DNA of 64,000 nt, taken from assembly GCA_033439255.1 (NCBI GenBank), contig CM065879.1, positions 3,602,501 to 3,666,500 of the forward strand, given 5' to 3'. The stretch is from Hericium rajendrae. Taxonomy: Eukaryota > Basidiomycota > Agaricomycetes > Russulales > Hericiaceae. Below the pieces are notes generated by a model. The model saw only the letters and a list, made by a program, of their open reading frames with translations. It did no database searches and was not told the DNA's origin. Of the stretch, positions 33,896 through 46,155 are shown one piece after another. Numbering within the stretch: the stretch's first letter is position 1; the number at the start of each line of letters is the position of its first letter. A program made the position numbers and the translations under genes.

Positions 33896-35553
33896 ATGCA
33901 CCAGTGTCTTCGGATTTCTGAAGTTGTTCGGGAGATCGTTAGGTTCCTTTCTCAGTCACCAGAAACTTTCGATGCTTCAGACAATTTTGACCCGGATCAT
34001 TGTGGCACTTTGCTGGCGTTCTCGCTATCGTCAAAAATGTTTTTGGAGCTGGGCCTCGATGCTCTATGGAGCTGTTTGGATTCCGTCCGCCCACTTTTCG
34101 ATATTCTAACACCACGGACCCATAACGGGCAATTTACCCCAACATTCGCAGAGGAGATGGTACGGAAGGATTGTTGCAATTCAAGTCTACTTACCGACTT
34201 AATCGGATTGTTTTAGAACTTTCTATGGCAGCTGAACAAATCCCTGGACTGGACCAGATTCAATATTTATGCGCGCCGTGTCAAGGGACTGACTGTGAAC
34301 TCTGGAGAGCTGGATGAATGTCTCTACCGTGTGCTCAGTCTCGCCAGTCACAAATCCCCCCTTCTTCCCAATCTTCGTCATCTCAATTGGCGTGATAGCA
34401 ATCCCGAATCACTACAATGCCTCAACTCCTTCGCAGGTCCGAAATTGACGTCCATTGATCTGAACCTCGGGAACTGGGCGCGAGAACTGGATAGGCCTTT
34501 GGCATCAACGTTTTCATCCTTTAGTCGAGCTTGTCCGAATTTGTACGGGCTGACAATCTCCGTAGAACAACCGTTCGATGACGACGAGGGCACCGCCTTT
34601 CAGGACCACGATAATAGCCTGCCGCCCACTGATGTCCGGCAGATGTGTATGGTGCTCTCTGTTCTACCATCTCTGCAACATGTAACGATTCGCAGCCGGC
34701 TCTTCAATGTTACGTTACTCACCTTGTCGAGGATGCCAAATCTCCACACGCTGGCCATCGATGCTGCCTGGGAACCCGTCTACGATGACGACTCAGATTG
34801 GATTCCTCCTCATCAACCACCTTATGCATGGTTCACGGCATTGAAGTTTCCCATCCTGCAACATCTGTCGTGGGGTAGCCAGGCCTATTTCGGAGACCTC
34901 ACTCAGATGCTACTACGTGTCGATGACCTTCATAGCCTTCAGTCCATCCGTGTCACCGGGACTTCTTGTCAATACTCCCCTATCGACATCGTCTTCAATC
35001 CTTTATTCCGCGCAACTTGCTCCCCGCAGAACCTGACATCATTCACAATGGGTATTGAATATCATCAGTCCCACCACCCCACCGTTCCTATGCCGAAGCC
35101 AGCGCCAGCGCTGAAATATTTCCGGCGTCTTCTAGATTTCAAGACTTTGGAAGTCTTCGAGGTCACCTGGTGCTGCAGGGTGAGCTGGGAGGATGAGTTT
35201 CTGCGCGAGCTATCAATTGCTTGGCCGAACTTGCGAACGCTGGTCCTCCGCGGCACAAAGGACAATCGCAGCCCATCACGGATAACGCTGCCTGGTCTCA
35301 AGTCAATTTCCACAAATTGCCGTCGTCTGACGCTAGTTGAAGTCGATGTACAATGGACTGACGATCCGTTGCTCGAGCGGCGGGACTGGGATCAAGGAGG
35401 GATTCGCAAAGTCCACGAGCCGTGATGAAGATCGGGCTGGGAGGAATGGGCCAGTCAGGAGAAAGCCGACAGTTGGCTGCCAGACGATTCTTAGAGGACA
35501 TATTCCCTCGTGCTAGCATCACACTGGATGCTATAGGGACGGAGGTCGAGTGA
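33896..35553 (+). CDS. F-box/LRR protein, tandem copy A
   Basis: An F-box-type protein, probably a substrate adaptor of an SCF ubiquitin ligase (by family). Exon 1 starts MHQCLRISEVVREIVRFL at 33896, the F-box region continuing with LLAFSLSSKMFLELGLDALW; an intron at 34160-34216 follows. Exon 2 has leucine-rich repeat-like segments (LLPNLRHLNW, LTSIDLNLG, LPSLQHVTI, MPNLHTLAID, LQSIRVTG, WPNLRTLVLRG). The written frame stops at 35425, but the sequence after it matches copy B in another frame (MKIGLGGMGQSG, RRFLEDIFPRASITLDAIG). One G appears to be missing in the run near 35398, and the true stop is then at 35551-35553. Copy B at 36415 is about the same length and very similar. The substrate is unknown. 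Confidence 0.8.
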
Positions 35554-36414
35554 GCACAGGGATCCGATTTTTCCAGGTATCCGCTTGGGCAAGGGATATG
35601 TGGTTTGTTTTCACTTTCTCGCCCTCCGGTGACGCCCGCCCGCCACGCTTTCATCTCACCCTCTCTTTCTTCTCGGTCTCCGAACCCTCCCTCTGTCACG
35701 ATCTTCTTAACTCGCACTCACCTTCAATCGTATCTAGCTAGACGATGACTACTAACACAGTACTACCTCACCTATCATAGGTACCCATCACGCCAGCGGC
35801 TGCGCCATGTCTCCCAAAGGCAGAGTAGACAGAACTCGACGCTTCGTACCTCAGGAGTGTCTGTCTGACGTGCCATGTTCGTTTGAGCTCCGGCTACCTG
35901 TGTTCACCGCTGCCTGTGAATGTCCTTCTCAAGTACTGTACTTTGACTGTCTAATAGTGATCGTTGATTCGGAGAAGAACTGTTTTTGTCGACTAGTGCC
36001 AATTAATAGTCGGACCGTGCCGGGCCGCTAGTGAGCTCGGGTGCCCCATTTTCGATTTTGCAGTATAATTTCGAGAACTACTCCGTCTCTCCGACTTCAA
36101 GAACTTCAGCACTCCGCACTCCGCACTCCGCACATCTCCCCAATCGCGTCGAATATCGGAGTCGCTGCCCCACTTGAAGCTGGATCCATTGAGTATCAAG
36201 TCCCTGGATGGCGTTCCTCATAATTGTAACTTCAATATAGACGATCGCTAACGCCGCCCGCGCGTTGTGGTAGAATCTGGCACGAACCCCTCACTGTGCG
36301 TACGCATTGATCTTGTCTTTAAAGCTGGTGACGTTAAAACGCGCTTAGTTCACAGTTGGCTCTCTCTTTACTCTAAGCTCCAAGTGACGTACAGCTCGAC
36401 AGGCCGTCAAAATT
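35554..36414. other. intergenic; second copy of the F-box promoter unit
   Basis: From about 36009 this stretch repeats the promoter region of copy A. It holds a short tandem array of CACTCCG near 36113-36133. No gene is seen at 35554-36000. Confidence 0.45.
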
Positions 36415-38087
36415 ATGCACCGGTGTCTTCAAATTTCTGAAGTTGTTCGGGAAATCGTTGGGTTTCTTTGTCAGTTACCGGAAACTTTCGATGCTTGGGA
36501 TGGCTTTGAACATATATGCGGCCCGGATAATTCCAGAACGTTGCTGGCCTTCTCGCTATCATCAAAATTGTTCTTGGAGCTGGGCCTCGATGGTTTATGG
36601 AGCTGTTTGGATTCGATTCACCCGCTTTTACATATCCTCGTACCGCAGATCCTCGAAGAACAAGTCGCCGTAACATTTGGCGAGCAGATGGTACGAAAAG
36701 ACTGTTTCAATTCAACTCTACTTATGGGCTTAATCGGATTGTTTAGGACTTTCCATGGTGGTTTAACGAATCCGCGGACTGGACCAAATTCGACTACTAT
36801 GCGCGCCGCGTCAAGGGATTATCCATCAAATATGGAGAGATAGATGAACATCTCTGCCGTGCGCTCAGTTTCACCGGTCGCCGATCTCCCCTTTTCCCCA
36901 ATATTCGCCATCTCAATTGGCACGATAGCGATGCATATATACTATTATGGATCAATGCTTTTGCAGGTCCGAAATTGACGTCCATTGATTTAAGCCTCGG
37001 CACCTGGTCGCGGGAACTGGATAGGCCTTTGGCATCGATATTCTCATCTTTTGATCAAATCTGTCCAAATTTGCAGGGGTTGACAATCTCCATAGCGGCG
37101 CCTTCAGCCTATGAAGACGATGAGGACACCGCCAATCAGAACCACGACAACAGCCTGCCACCCACTGACGTCCGGCAGATGTGCATGATACTCTCCGCTC
37201 TACCATCACTGCAACATGTAACGATTCGTAGCCGGATCTTCCACGTCACATTGCTCATTTTGTCAAGGATGCCAAATCTCCACACCCTGGTCATTGACGC
37301 CTTCTTGGAAAGCATGGATGATGTGGATGACGACTCCGATTGGATTCCTCCTCAAAATAATCCCTATACACGGTTCAGGGCATTGAAGTTTCCCGTTCTG
37401 CGACATCTGTCGTGGGGTAGCCAGGCCTATGCCGGAGACCTCACTAACAGGCTAATGCGTGTCACCGATGATCTTCATGGTCTCCAGTCCATCCATATCA
37501 GCGGGAGTTCATGCGATGATTTCTCCATTAACATCTCCGATCCTGCATTTTGCACAACACTCTCCCCGCAGGGCCTTACGTCATTCTCGATAGACGTAGA
37601 ATATCACTGTCACCGCCATCCTTCCGTTTTCGAGCCGGAGCCAGTGCCAGCCCTCCGGTATTTTCGGCCTCTTCTGGATTTCAAAAATTTGGAAGTCTTC
37701 GAGGTCATCTGGTGCTGCAGGGTGATCTGGGAGGATGAATTTCTGCACGAGCTATCAATTGCTTGGCCGAACTTGCGAACGCTAGTCCTACGCGGCTCAA
37801 AAGAGATACGCAGCCCATCGCGGATAACGCTATCTGGTCTCAAGTCCATTGCCGCAAATTGCCCTCGTCTAGAGGTAGTCGAAATCGATGCGCAATGGAC
37901 TGCCAGTGGCTGTTCGTCGCTTGAACGGCAGTGGGATCACGGCAGCGATACGCAGAGGCCACGAACCGTAGTAAAAATCGGGCTAGGAGGGATGGGAAAA
38001 TCAGGAGAAAAACAACAGGCAGCTTCCAGACGATTTTTGGAGGACATATTCCCCCACGCGAGCATCACGCTAGACACTATCGCGTAG
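36415..38087 (+). CDS. F-box/LRR protein, tandem copy B
   Basis: The intact partner of copy A. Exon 1 (36415-36690) starts MHRCLQISEVVREIVGFL with the F-box helices through LLAFSLSSKLFLELGLDGLW. The intron 36691-36746 is in the same place as in copy A and is nearly the same sequence. Exon 2 begins DFPWWFNESADWTKF and carries the leucine-rich segments (LTSIDLSLGTW, LPSLQHVTIRSR, MPNLHTLVID, LQSIHISGSS, WPNLRTLVLRGS). It ends with a distinctive tail (VVKIGLGGMGKSG and RRFLEDIFPHASITLDTIA) and a stop at 38087. No frame break is needed. The tail GLGGMGKSG resembles a P-loop, but it is at the very C-terminus without the rest of an NTPase, so I do not call it one. Confidence 0.85.
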
Positions 38088-38548
38088 CAGATGCAGTCAG
38101 CAGAGGCATCCATGTTTTCTAGAAGCCTCGTCATGGTAACCAGGCCGTCTCAAAATTCAAGGTTGAAAGAGCAGACAGTATTCCGGCGAGAGTCTACATA
38201 GTTTTCGTGGGCATGAGAGCATGCGCATTAGCAATTAAACACAGTGGTTTGAAGTACTGTAATACGAGCGCCCATGATTGTGACTCTAACCACATCGACA
38301 CGTTGGCGCAAGTTGACACGTTGACACACTCTGAAGCGCTGTCGCCGAAGTCTCCTCGAGCATTACCCTATATCTGTGACACCCAGTTTACCCAGCACGC
38401 CAGCGAGCTTTGCCGCTTCGTTCGGTTTTGAGTCGCGGATCGTACGTCTGTTCCTGTCAAAGTTGGTCGGCCGACCACCCTGCTCATGCACAAATTCCCT
38501 ACTGACAGCAGAATCTCATATTTTTCACATCTTATGCTCCTAACCAAA

Positions 38549-40164
38549 ATGCACCACTGCCTTCGAATTCCTGAACTTATCCAGATAGTAGTTTCTTATC
38601 TGGAACTGGAAGGCGTGCCCAAACGTGATCTATTAGCGATGTCGCTCGCTACGAAACATTTTACAGAGCCGTGCCTCGACGTGTTATGGAGATATCTGCA
38701 CTCCGTAAAGCCCTTGTTCAGGTTAATCGAGTTGAACCCTCCGAGGCGCGTGGACGATGATGATAATGGCATCAGTCGCGGCACAGCTGGAAGCGCCATC
38801 GATCTCATGGTCAGGCCGCTCAAGTTCTTCTAGAAGGCTACATGGACTGACGATCGTCTCTGGATTTGCAGGAGCTTGCTCGCTTGTTGGAATGCGCGAA
38901 CTGGAGTAGGTTCCACTACTACGCGCATCGTGTCAAACACCTCAATCTAGCAACCGAATATCATGATATCGGGAGTTCGACAAGCACTTTCATTGCAGCC
39001 CTCGCGATCTCATCTCCCAAGTTCACACTTCTCCCACGTCTGGAGTCCCTCGGTTGCTATAGCGATTTTTCGAACATCTCATACATCAAGGTATTCGCTA
39101 GCCCGATGCTTACCTCGTTGACGGTGTCTGTATGTCCTTGGCCGGAGAATGGAGCTACACCCTCAGACTTGGAAGGGCATTTGGAGGGGCTATACGTCAC
39201 AATCCTTGCAGCATTCAGAGAAACTTGTCCGAAGTTAAGGAAGCTGGTGTTGGCGAATCCTCCCTGTGGAAGCTATGAGGCTGATGGCGAAGCAGTTGAG
39301 GTTGCGTTGCTGCTCTCCGCTCTATCCCCGTCATTGCATCACGTTGTACTGGACATTAATATCTCTTCTCCCATGCTCCCATGTCTCTCGAAGCTCCCAA
39401 AGCTGAGCCATTTGGAACTTTTGGAAGGCGTTCCGAGGATCCAGCTAGGATGGGATATACTGAATCCAGTATGCTCGTTGGATTTCTCTTCCCTCACGCA
39501 CTTGGCCTGGACAGTCCCATCGCTGGACGATTGCACAGGCCTGTTGAAAGCATTTTCCAGCCCTCGCCCTTTTCAAAGCCTACGCCTGGAAGTCCGATTT
39601 TGCGATGTCGTCGAAGTCCCTGCATTCCTTGAGGTTCTTGATGCTTCTTGCATACACGATAGCCTATCATCGATCACCATAATCATCTCGTTGCATACTT
39701 TCATGAAGGACCTCGCCTGTTGTCCGGGACCCGTTTTTTCAACGCCTTTTAAATTCGGCAACATCCAGCACTGCGACATAAGATGGTGTGCAGTCGAGTG
39801 GGACGATCATTTCCTCGAGGCGATATCCGATGCTTGGCCCAATCTGAGCTCCTTGAATCTTAGTGTCGGTCTGCACGCGTACAGAATGGTACGGCGTGCA
39901 CATGCGAGTTCCAGATTGACGCTCCCCGGCCTGCGACCTCTTGCCCAGAGGTGCGCTCACCTTCGTACGCTAAGTGGACTTCGCGTGGTTCCGTGGACCG
40001 AGGATAGCCTTCCTATCTTGCCACACATGGGCCGTGTGTCAGGCTTGCGGGAGCTGCAAATCATCCTCGGCATTGAGGTGGAAGATATGGATGAGCATTG
40101 TATGGCTGCAGGAAGACGGTTTGTGACGGACCTCTTTCCAATCGCAAATGTCGAAATCAGCTAG
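38549..40164 (+). CDS. F-box/LRR protein, third in the array
   Basis: A third F-box gene in the same direction, more distant from copies A and B. The start at 38549 gives MHHCLRIPELIQIVVSYL, with F-box helices through LLAMSLATKHFTEPCLDVLW. An intron at 38810-38871 sits where copies A and B have theirs (after the DLM codons). Exon 2 begins ELARLLECANWSRFHYYAHR and holds leucine-rich segments (LLPRLESLGCY, MLTSLTVSV, LSKLPKLSHLELL, FKFGNIQHCDIRW, WPNLSSLNLSV), then LTLPGLRPLAQRCAHLRTL and RFVTDLFPIANVEIS, stop at 40164. An earlier in-frame ATG at 38531 would add six residues; the chosen start matches the MHxCLRI start of its neighbours. No frame breaks are present. Confidence 0.83.
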
Positions 40165-40477
40165 GCGCGCTTCCGGAATCAAATGTTTCCTTCCAGTTCC
40201 GCCAATACTTGGTGAGATCATTTCTCATTGCATATAAGTATTCGACTTCTTACTGATCGTTCATTCCAGAGGATATCGTACTCACTTCTACATAATGGTG
40301 CAATTCTACTTTGAGGCCCACACAAGATTGCCGGATCATCACAATCATTAAGTATGGATTATAATCATGTCTTGTTCATGAGAGATAAATACGACAAAAG
40401 TCCACGTACTACACATAAAAAGCACAATGATCGTGACATGCGGACGAATCCGAAGGGAAGGGGCTTTAGACAAAAGA
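40165..40477. other. convergent 3' intergenic region
   Basis: AT-richer spacer between the converging F-box and Munc13-like genes. No gene is visible. Confidence 0.4.
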
Positions 40478-43400
40478 CTAAGCAGCTGTAAAAGGGGAGG
40501 TTGGGTAAACTCGAGAGAAGTGTTCGTAAAATCCACAGTGATCGAAAGAGTGGTATAGCATGCGAGGTATCATCCATAGACATGGCGCAGAGATTAGTAT
40601 TCGACATAAACGCAGTGGAAGCAAGGAAAGAAAGAGTCTATGACTTCGAAGGAGCTCGGGCAAAGGTGGGATTGCAGGGATTTGAGAAACGGGTCTCGGC
40701 CGCTGCAGCTTGCGCTTCGCTTTTTCTCGCTCCGCTTGCTCTTGCTCCCCCTGCATGGTGTTCATTATCTGCAGCTGTTGCGCGATGAACTCGGACGTTC
40801 CTTGCCTGTGAACCGAGAAACTTGGTCAGTGTGCGGACATCAACAAAGCAAAAGTCACTGACCGCATGCGAAGGATACGCATGATGGTCTCGCCGTTGCT
40901 GACTTCCTTCTCTTTCATCTTCTCTTTCTTCCGATTCTTGATCGTCCCGAGATTCTTCTGCTGATAGACACTCTTTGCGCGCTTCATGACAGACGGCGAT
41001 GCGCGCAGTGTCTGCTGCATCATGCGGACGCACTCTTCCATCAATAAATCGCTACAAAATATTTGTCAACCAACGATCCACAGATAAAGACACCGGGAAT
41101 ACGCACGTATGCCAGTCGTAGTACAACCGTATCGAGACAACATCGCGATACTTCTGATTCTGCAGTGTCTCGAGCGGCACGGGACCCTCGCCCCCAGCGT
41201 GGAAGTAGTCCCGGAGGAACTTGAGCCACTTGAACACGATGTCGACCTCCTTGTCGCTCAACGGCTTCATCTCACTGGTCGTATCCGACAGCGGTGGGAT
41301 CAGCAGCCCCTCGATGGTGGTCAAAATCTCCTTCCACAGCCGCGTCATGACCATCTCCTTCGTCGGCTCGGAGAGGTACGTGTTGAGCGTCTGCAGGTTC
41401 GCGTCGAAGTAGTCGAAGAGCGGCACGATGGCCTGCTCGATCTCGATGTCCGTGAGCTCGCCGGGCTTGACACGCGGCTTCTCAGACGAGGGAAGCGGAA
41501 TTTGGGGGTCGGCGGAGGAGCCGCCCAGGGCGGAGCGGTAAAAGGCCGTAACGCCGCCGAGCGCCTTGTTGTAGTCGAGCCCAGAATTGCCGGTCTTGAC
41601 AAGGGACCGTAGGACATTGCGAGATAGGGATTGTCGGATGAAGGGCGACATCTATAATCACTCCATCAGTAAGCGTCTTCCTCTCAACGTCGCAAGCCTT
41701 CCCATACCTTATCAATGAATATCCTAACCATGTCGCCCTCCCCGCGCTTGAGCGAGCGGAACGCCCTTCCGAAGAAGAACTGGATGTCATCCTTCTCGCC
41801 TTCCATGCTTATCCGCAGCAGAACACGCCCTTCCGTGTCGAGGTCCAGCCACAGGTCGTGCACCAAGAAGTCGCCAAACCGCCGTGGATCGAGGCAGATG
41901 TATGCTCGGCCCACGGTATCGTGCTTCCCAACGAGAGCGCGATCGCGTATGCTGACCATGAGCCATAACGGCTTCTCGACGGAGATATCGAACGTCTCGT
42001 CCCCTACGGAGAAGATCAGCGACCCACATACGTTCTGCGCTCGTCCAACTCACATCGAGGCGACAGAGTCTCATAGATCGTCCGCGTCTTCGCTAGCCTA
42101 TTCCCGCCTTCATCACTAAGCGTCACAAACGTATCCAAATTCGCCGACGGACTCGCATCCAGCGGCACCAGGCCTTCTGCAATTACGATCTTCACGGTGA
42201 ACAGGAATCGTGGGCGCTCCTCCTTCTCCGGCACGGCGGGCCATGCGCCTCGATGATCTCCGTGATCTTGTCCACCTGCATCTGGTTATACATGTTGTCG
42301 AGCAGGTTCCGCGCGGCGTCGATGTTGTTCAGCTTGACGCAGGACGCGGGCTGGAAGTTGAATGGCTCGACTTTCTTCTCGCCCTGCTCGACGAGCGACT
42401 TAGCTTTCTCGAGCCATGCGGATGGCTTTTGAGGCTGGATATAATCGGTCGGTCGGGGGAACATCTCGCTCATGAACAGCTCCTCGATCTGTCGACAGTA
42501 TTGCTCAATAGCCTTGCTAATGGTCTGTCAAGCTACGTTAGAACAGGTACACCCATATCTGCAATCGGCAAAACACTTGCCTTAGCGACGCTTGTGAAGA
42601 ACCGAGCTTCCTGGTACTCGTCTGACCATTCAAGGTCTTGCAGGAACGTGATCGGGCTGCGCAAAGAATCGAACAGATCAATGATCGAAGAACTATGGCC
42701 TTCAGCACCTTCGGCTTCGAACTGGTCCGCCGCAATAGCCTGCGGAGATGCTTAACTAGGACTACATCTTCGCAGATTACAGAAACGACGCACCGCCTGC
42801 ACCCATTGCGCCGTCTTATTGTCCGTTTCAATCAGCCATTGGCGCACATGAGGCTCGAAGAACCCTCCAAGGTCGAATGACATCGTTTGACTAGGCATCA
42901 AGCGATCAATTACCAGTTTCACAAACACCACAGGAAACTGACTCACTTTGGACAGAACGCTTCATGCATACCAAGCAAAGTCTTCGTTCTTCGATACAGC
43001 GAGAAGATATCCTGTATTGGCACATCAGGCGTCGGCCCATTCATCGACGACTCAAACAGGCGCTTCCGCGACGCGTCCAGGTCCTGTACGAACATCGGCA
43101 CCTGCACCTCCACAATAAGCGACACCAGATCGACCTGTCTACACATACACACGACCCATCAATCCCTATCCTCAGCAACCAAAAAAATCGCAAACACGCA
43201 CTGCAGAATCGGCTCCGGGAACCGCTTGTCGAGCGTCTGCGCGCTCTTCTCGATGTCATCCGTCATGAGCAGCAGCGGCAGCGCGCGATTCACACCGGGC
43301 GCAGCCTGCAGCTCCGCGATGCGCTGCTCGTAGTACTGCGCGCCGACGACGCGCACACGTTCCTTGATGTCCTGGATGCGCGCGTCGATATCTGCCTCGA

Positions 43401-45232
43401 AACGCTCGAGCAGGCCGCTCGCCTTGATCGTATCGAGCGTATCGAGCAGCGGGACGAGGTCCGACTGCTTCAGGTTCGGGAGCAGGTCCACCGTGTGGTA
43501 CACGGTGGAGAGGAAGGAACTATACAGGCTGCCGTAGATGCCGATGAGGTGTTCCGACTGTGACCGTGGGTGAGCGTACGGGCTGAGATGATGAGATAGG
43601 CACGTACGTCGTGTACCGACCACTTGTCGAAACCGATTTCATTCATAACCTTCGAAATCGTGCTCAGAGCCTCGGGTATACAGTCCAGCGGGACTTCATT
43701 TCGGTCGTACAAGCCCTTAATCAGCTCGAGGAAACACGATGCGCGATATGGTTGCGATATGCGCCAGCGCAGCGCGCACTCGTTCAGCAGGTCGATGTGC
43801 CCTGGGGACAGAATGCCGAGCGACACCTGGTCGTCGTCGTTCACGGTCGGGTCGTGCATCGCCTTGAGGTCCGCGTCGAGGCAATATTCGATCAGGCGGC
43901 GGTAGTATTTCCTCGGATTCGGCGGGATGAACGTGAAGTTGAATCCGGCTTGGACATCGTCATCCCCATCGACATCCTCCAGGGCGCCGTCCATAAAGTC
44001 GACCTCGGAGAGATTCTGCGACATCGCGAGCATGGAGCGCCGGCTGCTAATAGAGCCGGTGCGTGCAGCGGCGCTGTAGACGGATCCGGGGCGAGTGCTC
44101 GAGCGGGAGAGCGTTGCATCGGATGGAGTGGAGGATTTGGCCAATTCGGGCTTAAACTGCACGAGAATCACCATGAGTTGGGACAGATGCGAAGTCTCGA
44201 GGGTCTTCCAGTAGTTCCACGCTGCTTCGGAATCGAAGTCTTCTCGACGGCCGGGGAAGGGCTCGCCAGCATTGATGTTCTTGAGACACGTCTATATGGA
44301 CCAACTCAATGATTATTTCCCGTCTTGCAAGGAAAAAAGCATACCTTGAGATCGTACAATGCGGCCTGGGAAAGACGTCAGTCGGCACGGAAATGCTCTA
44401 AATTACCAGACTTACTCGTTCCGTGCACGTCGCCTTGAGTTTCTCCACCTCGCGCTGCAACAGGTCCGTCCGTATCTGGAAAAGATTCGACACGATCATG
44501 ACGAGCGGCATATCCCTCACGTTCGCGCTCGGGCCGGCGACGGACGAGACGGAGTCGCGATGGGACGTCGACGCGGAATCATATCCCGAATCGCTCGGCG
44601 TCTGGGTGACGGGCACAAGCTTAGCCGCATACATGTCCAATCTGCTCGTAAGCTCGGGCGAGACGTGGCTGATGCTGCGGAGGGACTCCTGCAGCAGTTT
44701 GACGAACTGTGCGATGTGATTGTTGAGTTCGATTTTCCAGCCGTCGCCCACGAGCGCTGGGTCCTTTTTGAGCACGCCCGTCGCGTGCGTCGCGAACATG
44801 AGATGAGCTCCTCGATCTTGCGGTTCTCTTTCATCTGCTTTTTGAACGACTCGACCTTAAATTGGCCGTAAAATACGGCCATCGTGCGGCGAATCAGCTG
44901 GTCCGAGTAACTGCACGAAATAGCGGGGACGAAAGCAGCGATGGCCTGTTAGCATCGCTGCATTTCGCACGGGCATGGGACGCCGCGCAGCGGGAAGAGA
45001 GATGGGACGCACCCGGAATCCTTGCCCATCGCGATGTTCTCGAGGCGCGATTCGAGGATCTTGAGCAGTTTCTCCGGGAACTTGACGCTTTGGAGCCATC
45101 GCGGACGTCGCGGAAGAGGTCACCGAGGGAGAATATCGAGCTGGAGAGTGCGCCTGAGAGGCGTGAGGAATGTTCAGGGGCGCGCGGCGCATCGCCGTTC
45201 GTAGGAGAGACCTCTGGGGCCTTCGGCTGCAT
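40478..45232 (-). CDS. Munc13/Ync13-type protein with MUN-like region and C2 domain (DUF810)
   Basis: A large protein of the fungal Unc13-like family, known in fission yeast for its role in vesicle traffic at the division site; UNC13 proteins prime SNARE-dependent fusion. The start at 45232 gives MQPKAPEVSPTNGDAPRAPE, then SLGDLFRDVRDGSK and MAVFYGQFKVESFKKQ. MHD/MUN-like helices follow (GFNFTFIPPNPRKYYRRLIE, LLNECALRWRISQPYRASCF, MSFDLGGFFEPHVRQWL). A C2 domain at about 42230-41800 shows FLFTVKIVIAEGLVPLDA, SANLDTFVTLSD, KTRTIYETLSPRWDE and LMVSIRDRALVG. Another helical part is EIEQAIVPLFDYFDANLQT. The tail is charged (REKAKRKLQRPRP); the exact 3' end is uncertain (stop at 40478 in the frame read). 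Frame changes of one missing base lie near 45093, 44803 and 42230. It has about ten introns. Confidence 0.82.
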
Positions 45233-46155
45233 AACGTAGCCAAGGTAGCTGAAGTGTGCGACTCAGCGGCTCTCGCGGTCAGAGGGCATAGATTACGGCT
45301 CACGCTACACGAAGCACATAACTAGGGCGATTGTCAGTAGATGAAGTTGGCGCATAAATTGGGGTACGCACTTGAAGAGATCCTCGTCGGTTACGCGATG
45401 CTTGGAGATGCGTCGTTCGTGCGAGTAGGTGGATACACTTGCGTTGCTAGTTCGCCGCGACATATCGCCGCACTGTCTGTCCGCTCAACGGCAGCGGGTG
45501 GCTGGATCGATTCCTGCGAGTTCCAAGGATTGGGGCCACAGAAAGCAAGACCACGGTACGGCGAAGATGGCGAGAAGGAAGGGGATAAAAGCGAAAAAGG
45601 CTTGACAATGGCTACTAGCTAGATTGCTAACTTATGACGGAGCCGCAGGAGAGATACGCCCCTGTATGGCAGTGCTCTCCCACGATTATCCGGTGTACAT
45701 TCGGCGAGCTCCTCCTGCTGTTGCATTTTTGTCCTTTTTCTTCAACGCAGCTGCATCCAGCACGTTGATTTCTGGTGAGTTCTTTCTAGGGCTGCATCGT
45801 ATTGCCCACCATGTTGATTGAGCGATATCGCTGTCGCCGGCACTATATATTTTTTCAAGACAAAACATCTGAACGATTGAAATGTGGCGATGTAAGAATG
45901 TCGATCCATCGCACAGGCGTTCACTGCCGCACACTCAAGATTGAATACAGCGGTACACGAACTCATCGCAGATAATGCAGTCTTGCATAGAATGCAGCAG
46001 TTTTGTTATACAAATGATTGTACGTCTATACTAAAAAGACTGGTAATGCAAGTCGCATGATACAGGATCCGTAAACCAATCGACATATCTCCTATTACTC
46101 ACAACTCTTCCGCAGGATCTCAAGACGCATTAGTGGCAATTGGGTATCAAACCCA
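45233..46155. other. intergenic, about 920 bases
   Basis: A plus-strand open frame at 45341-45622 has no recognisable domain. Nothing else is supported; the left end should hold the Munc13-like promoter. Confidence 0.35.

Noticed and set aside
37990-38020. NTPase domain in F-box copy B
   Set aside because: The GLGGMGKSG loop stands alone near the C-terminus with no Walker B or other NTPase motifs.
45341-45622. Plus-strand open frame of 93 codons
   Set aside because: No domain, poor composition, and it sits in the promoter region of the Munc13-like gene.
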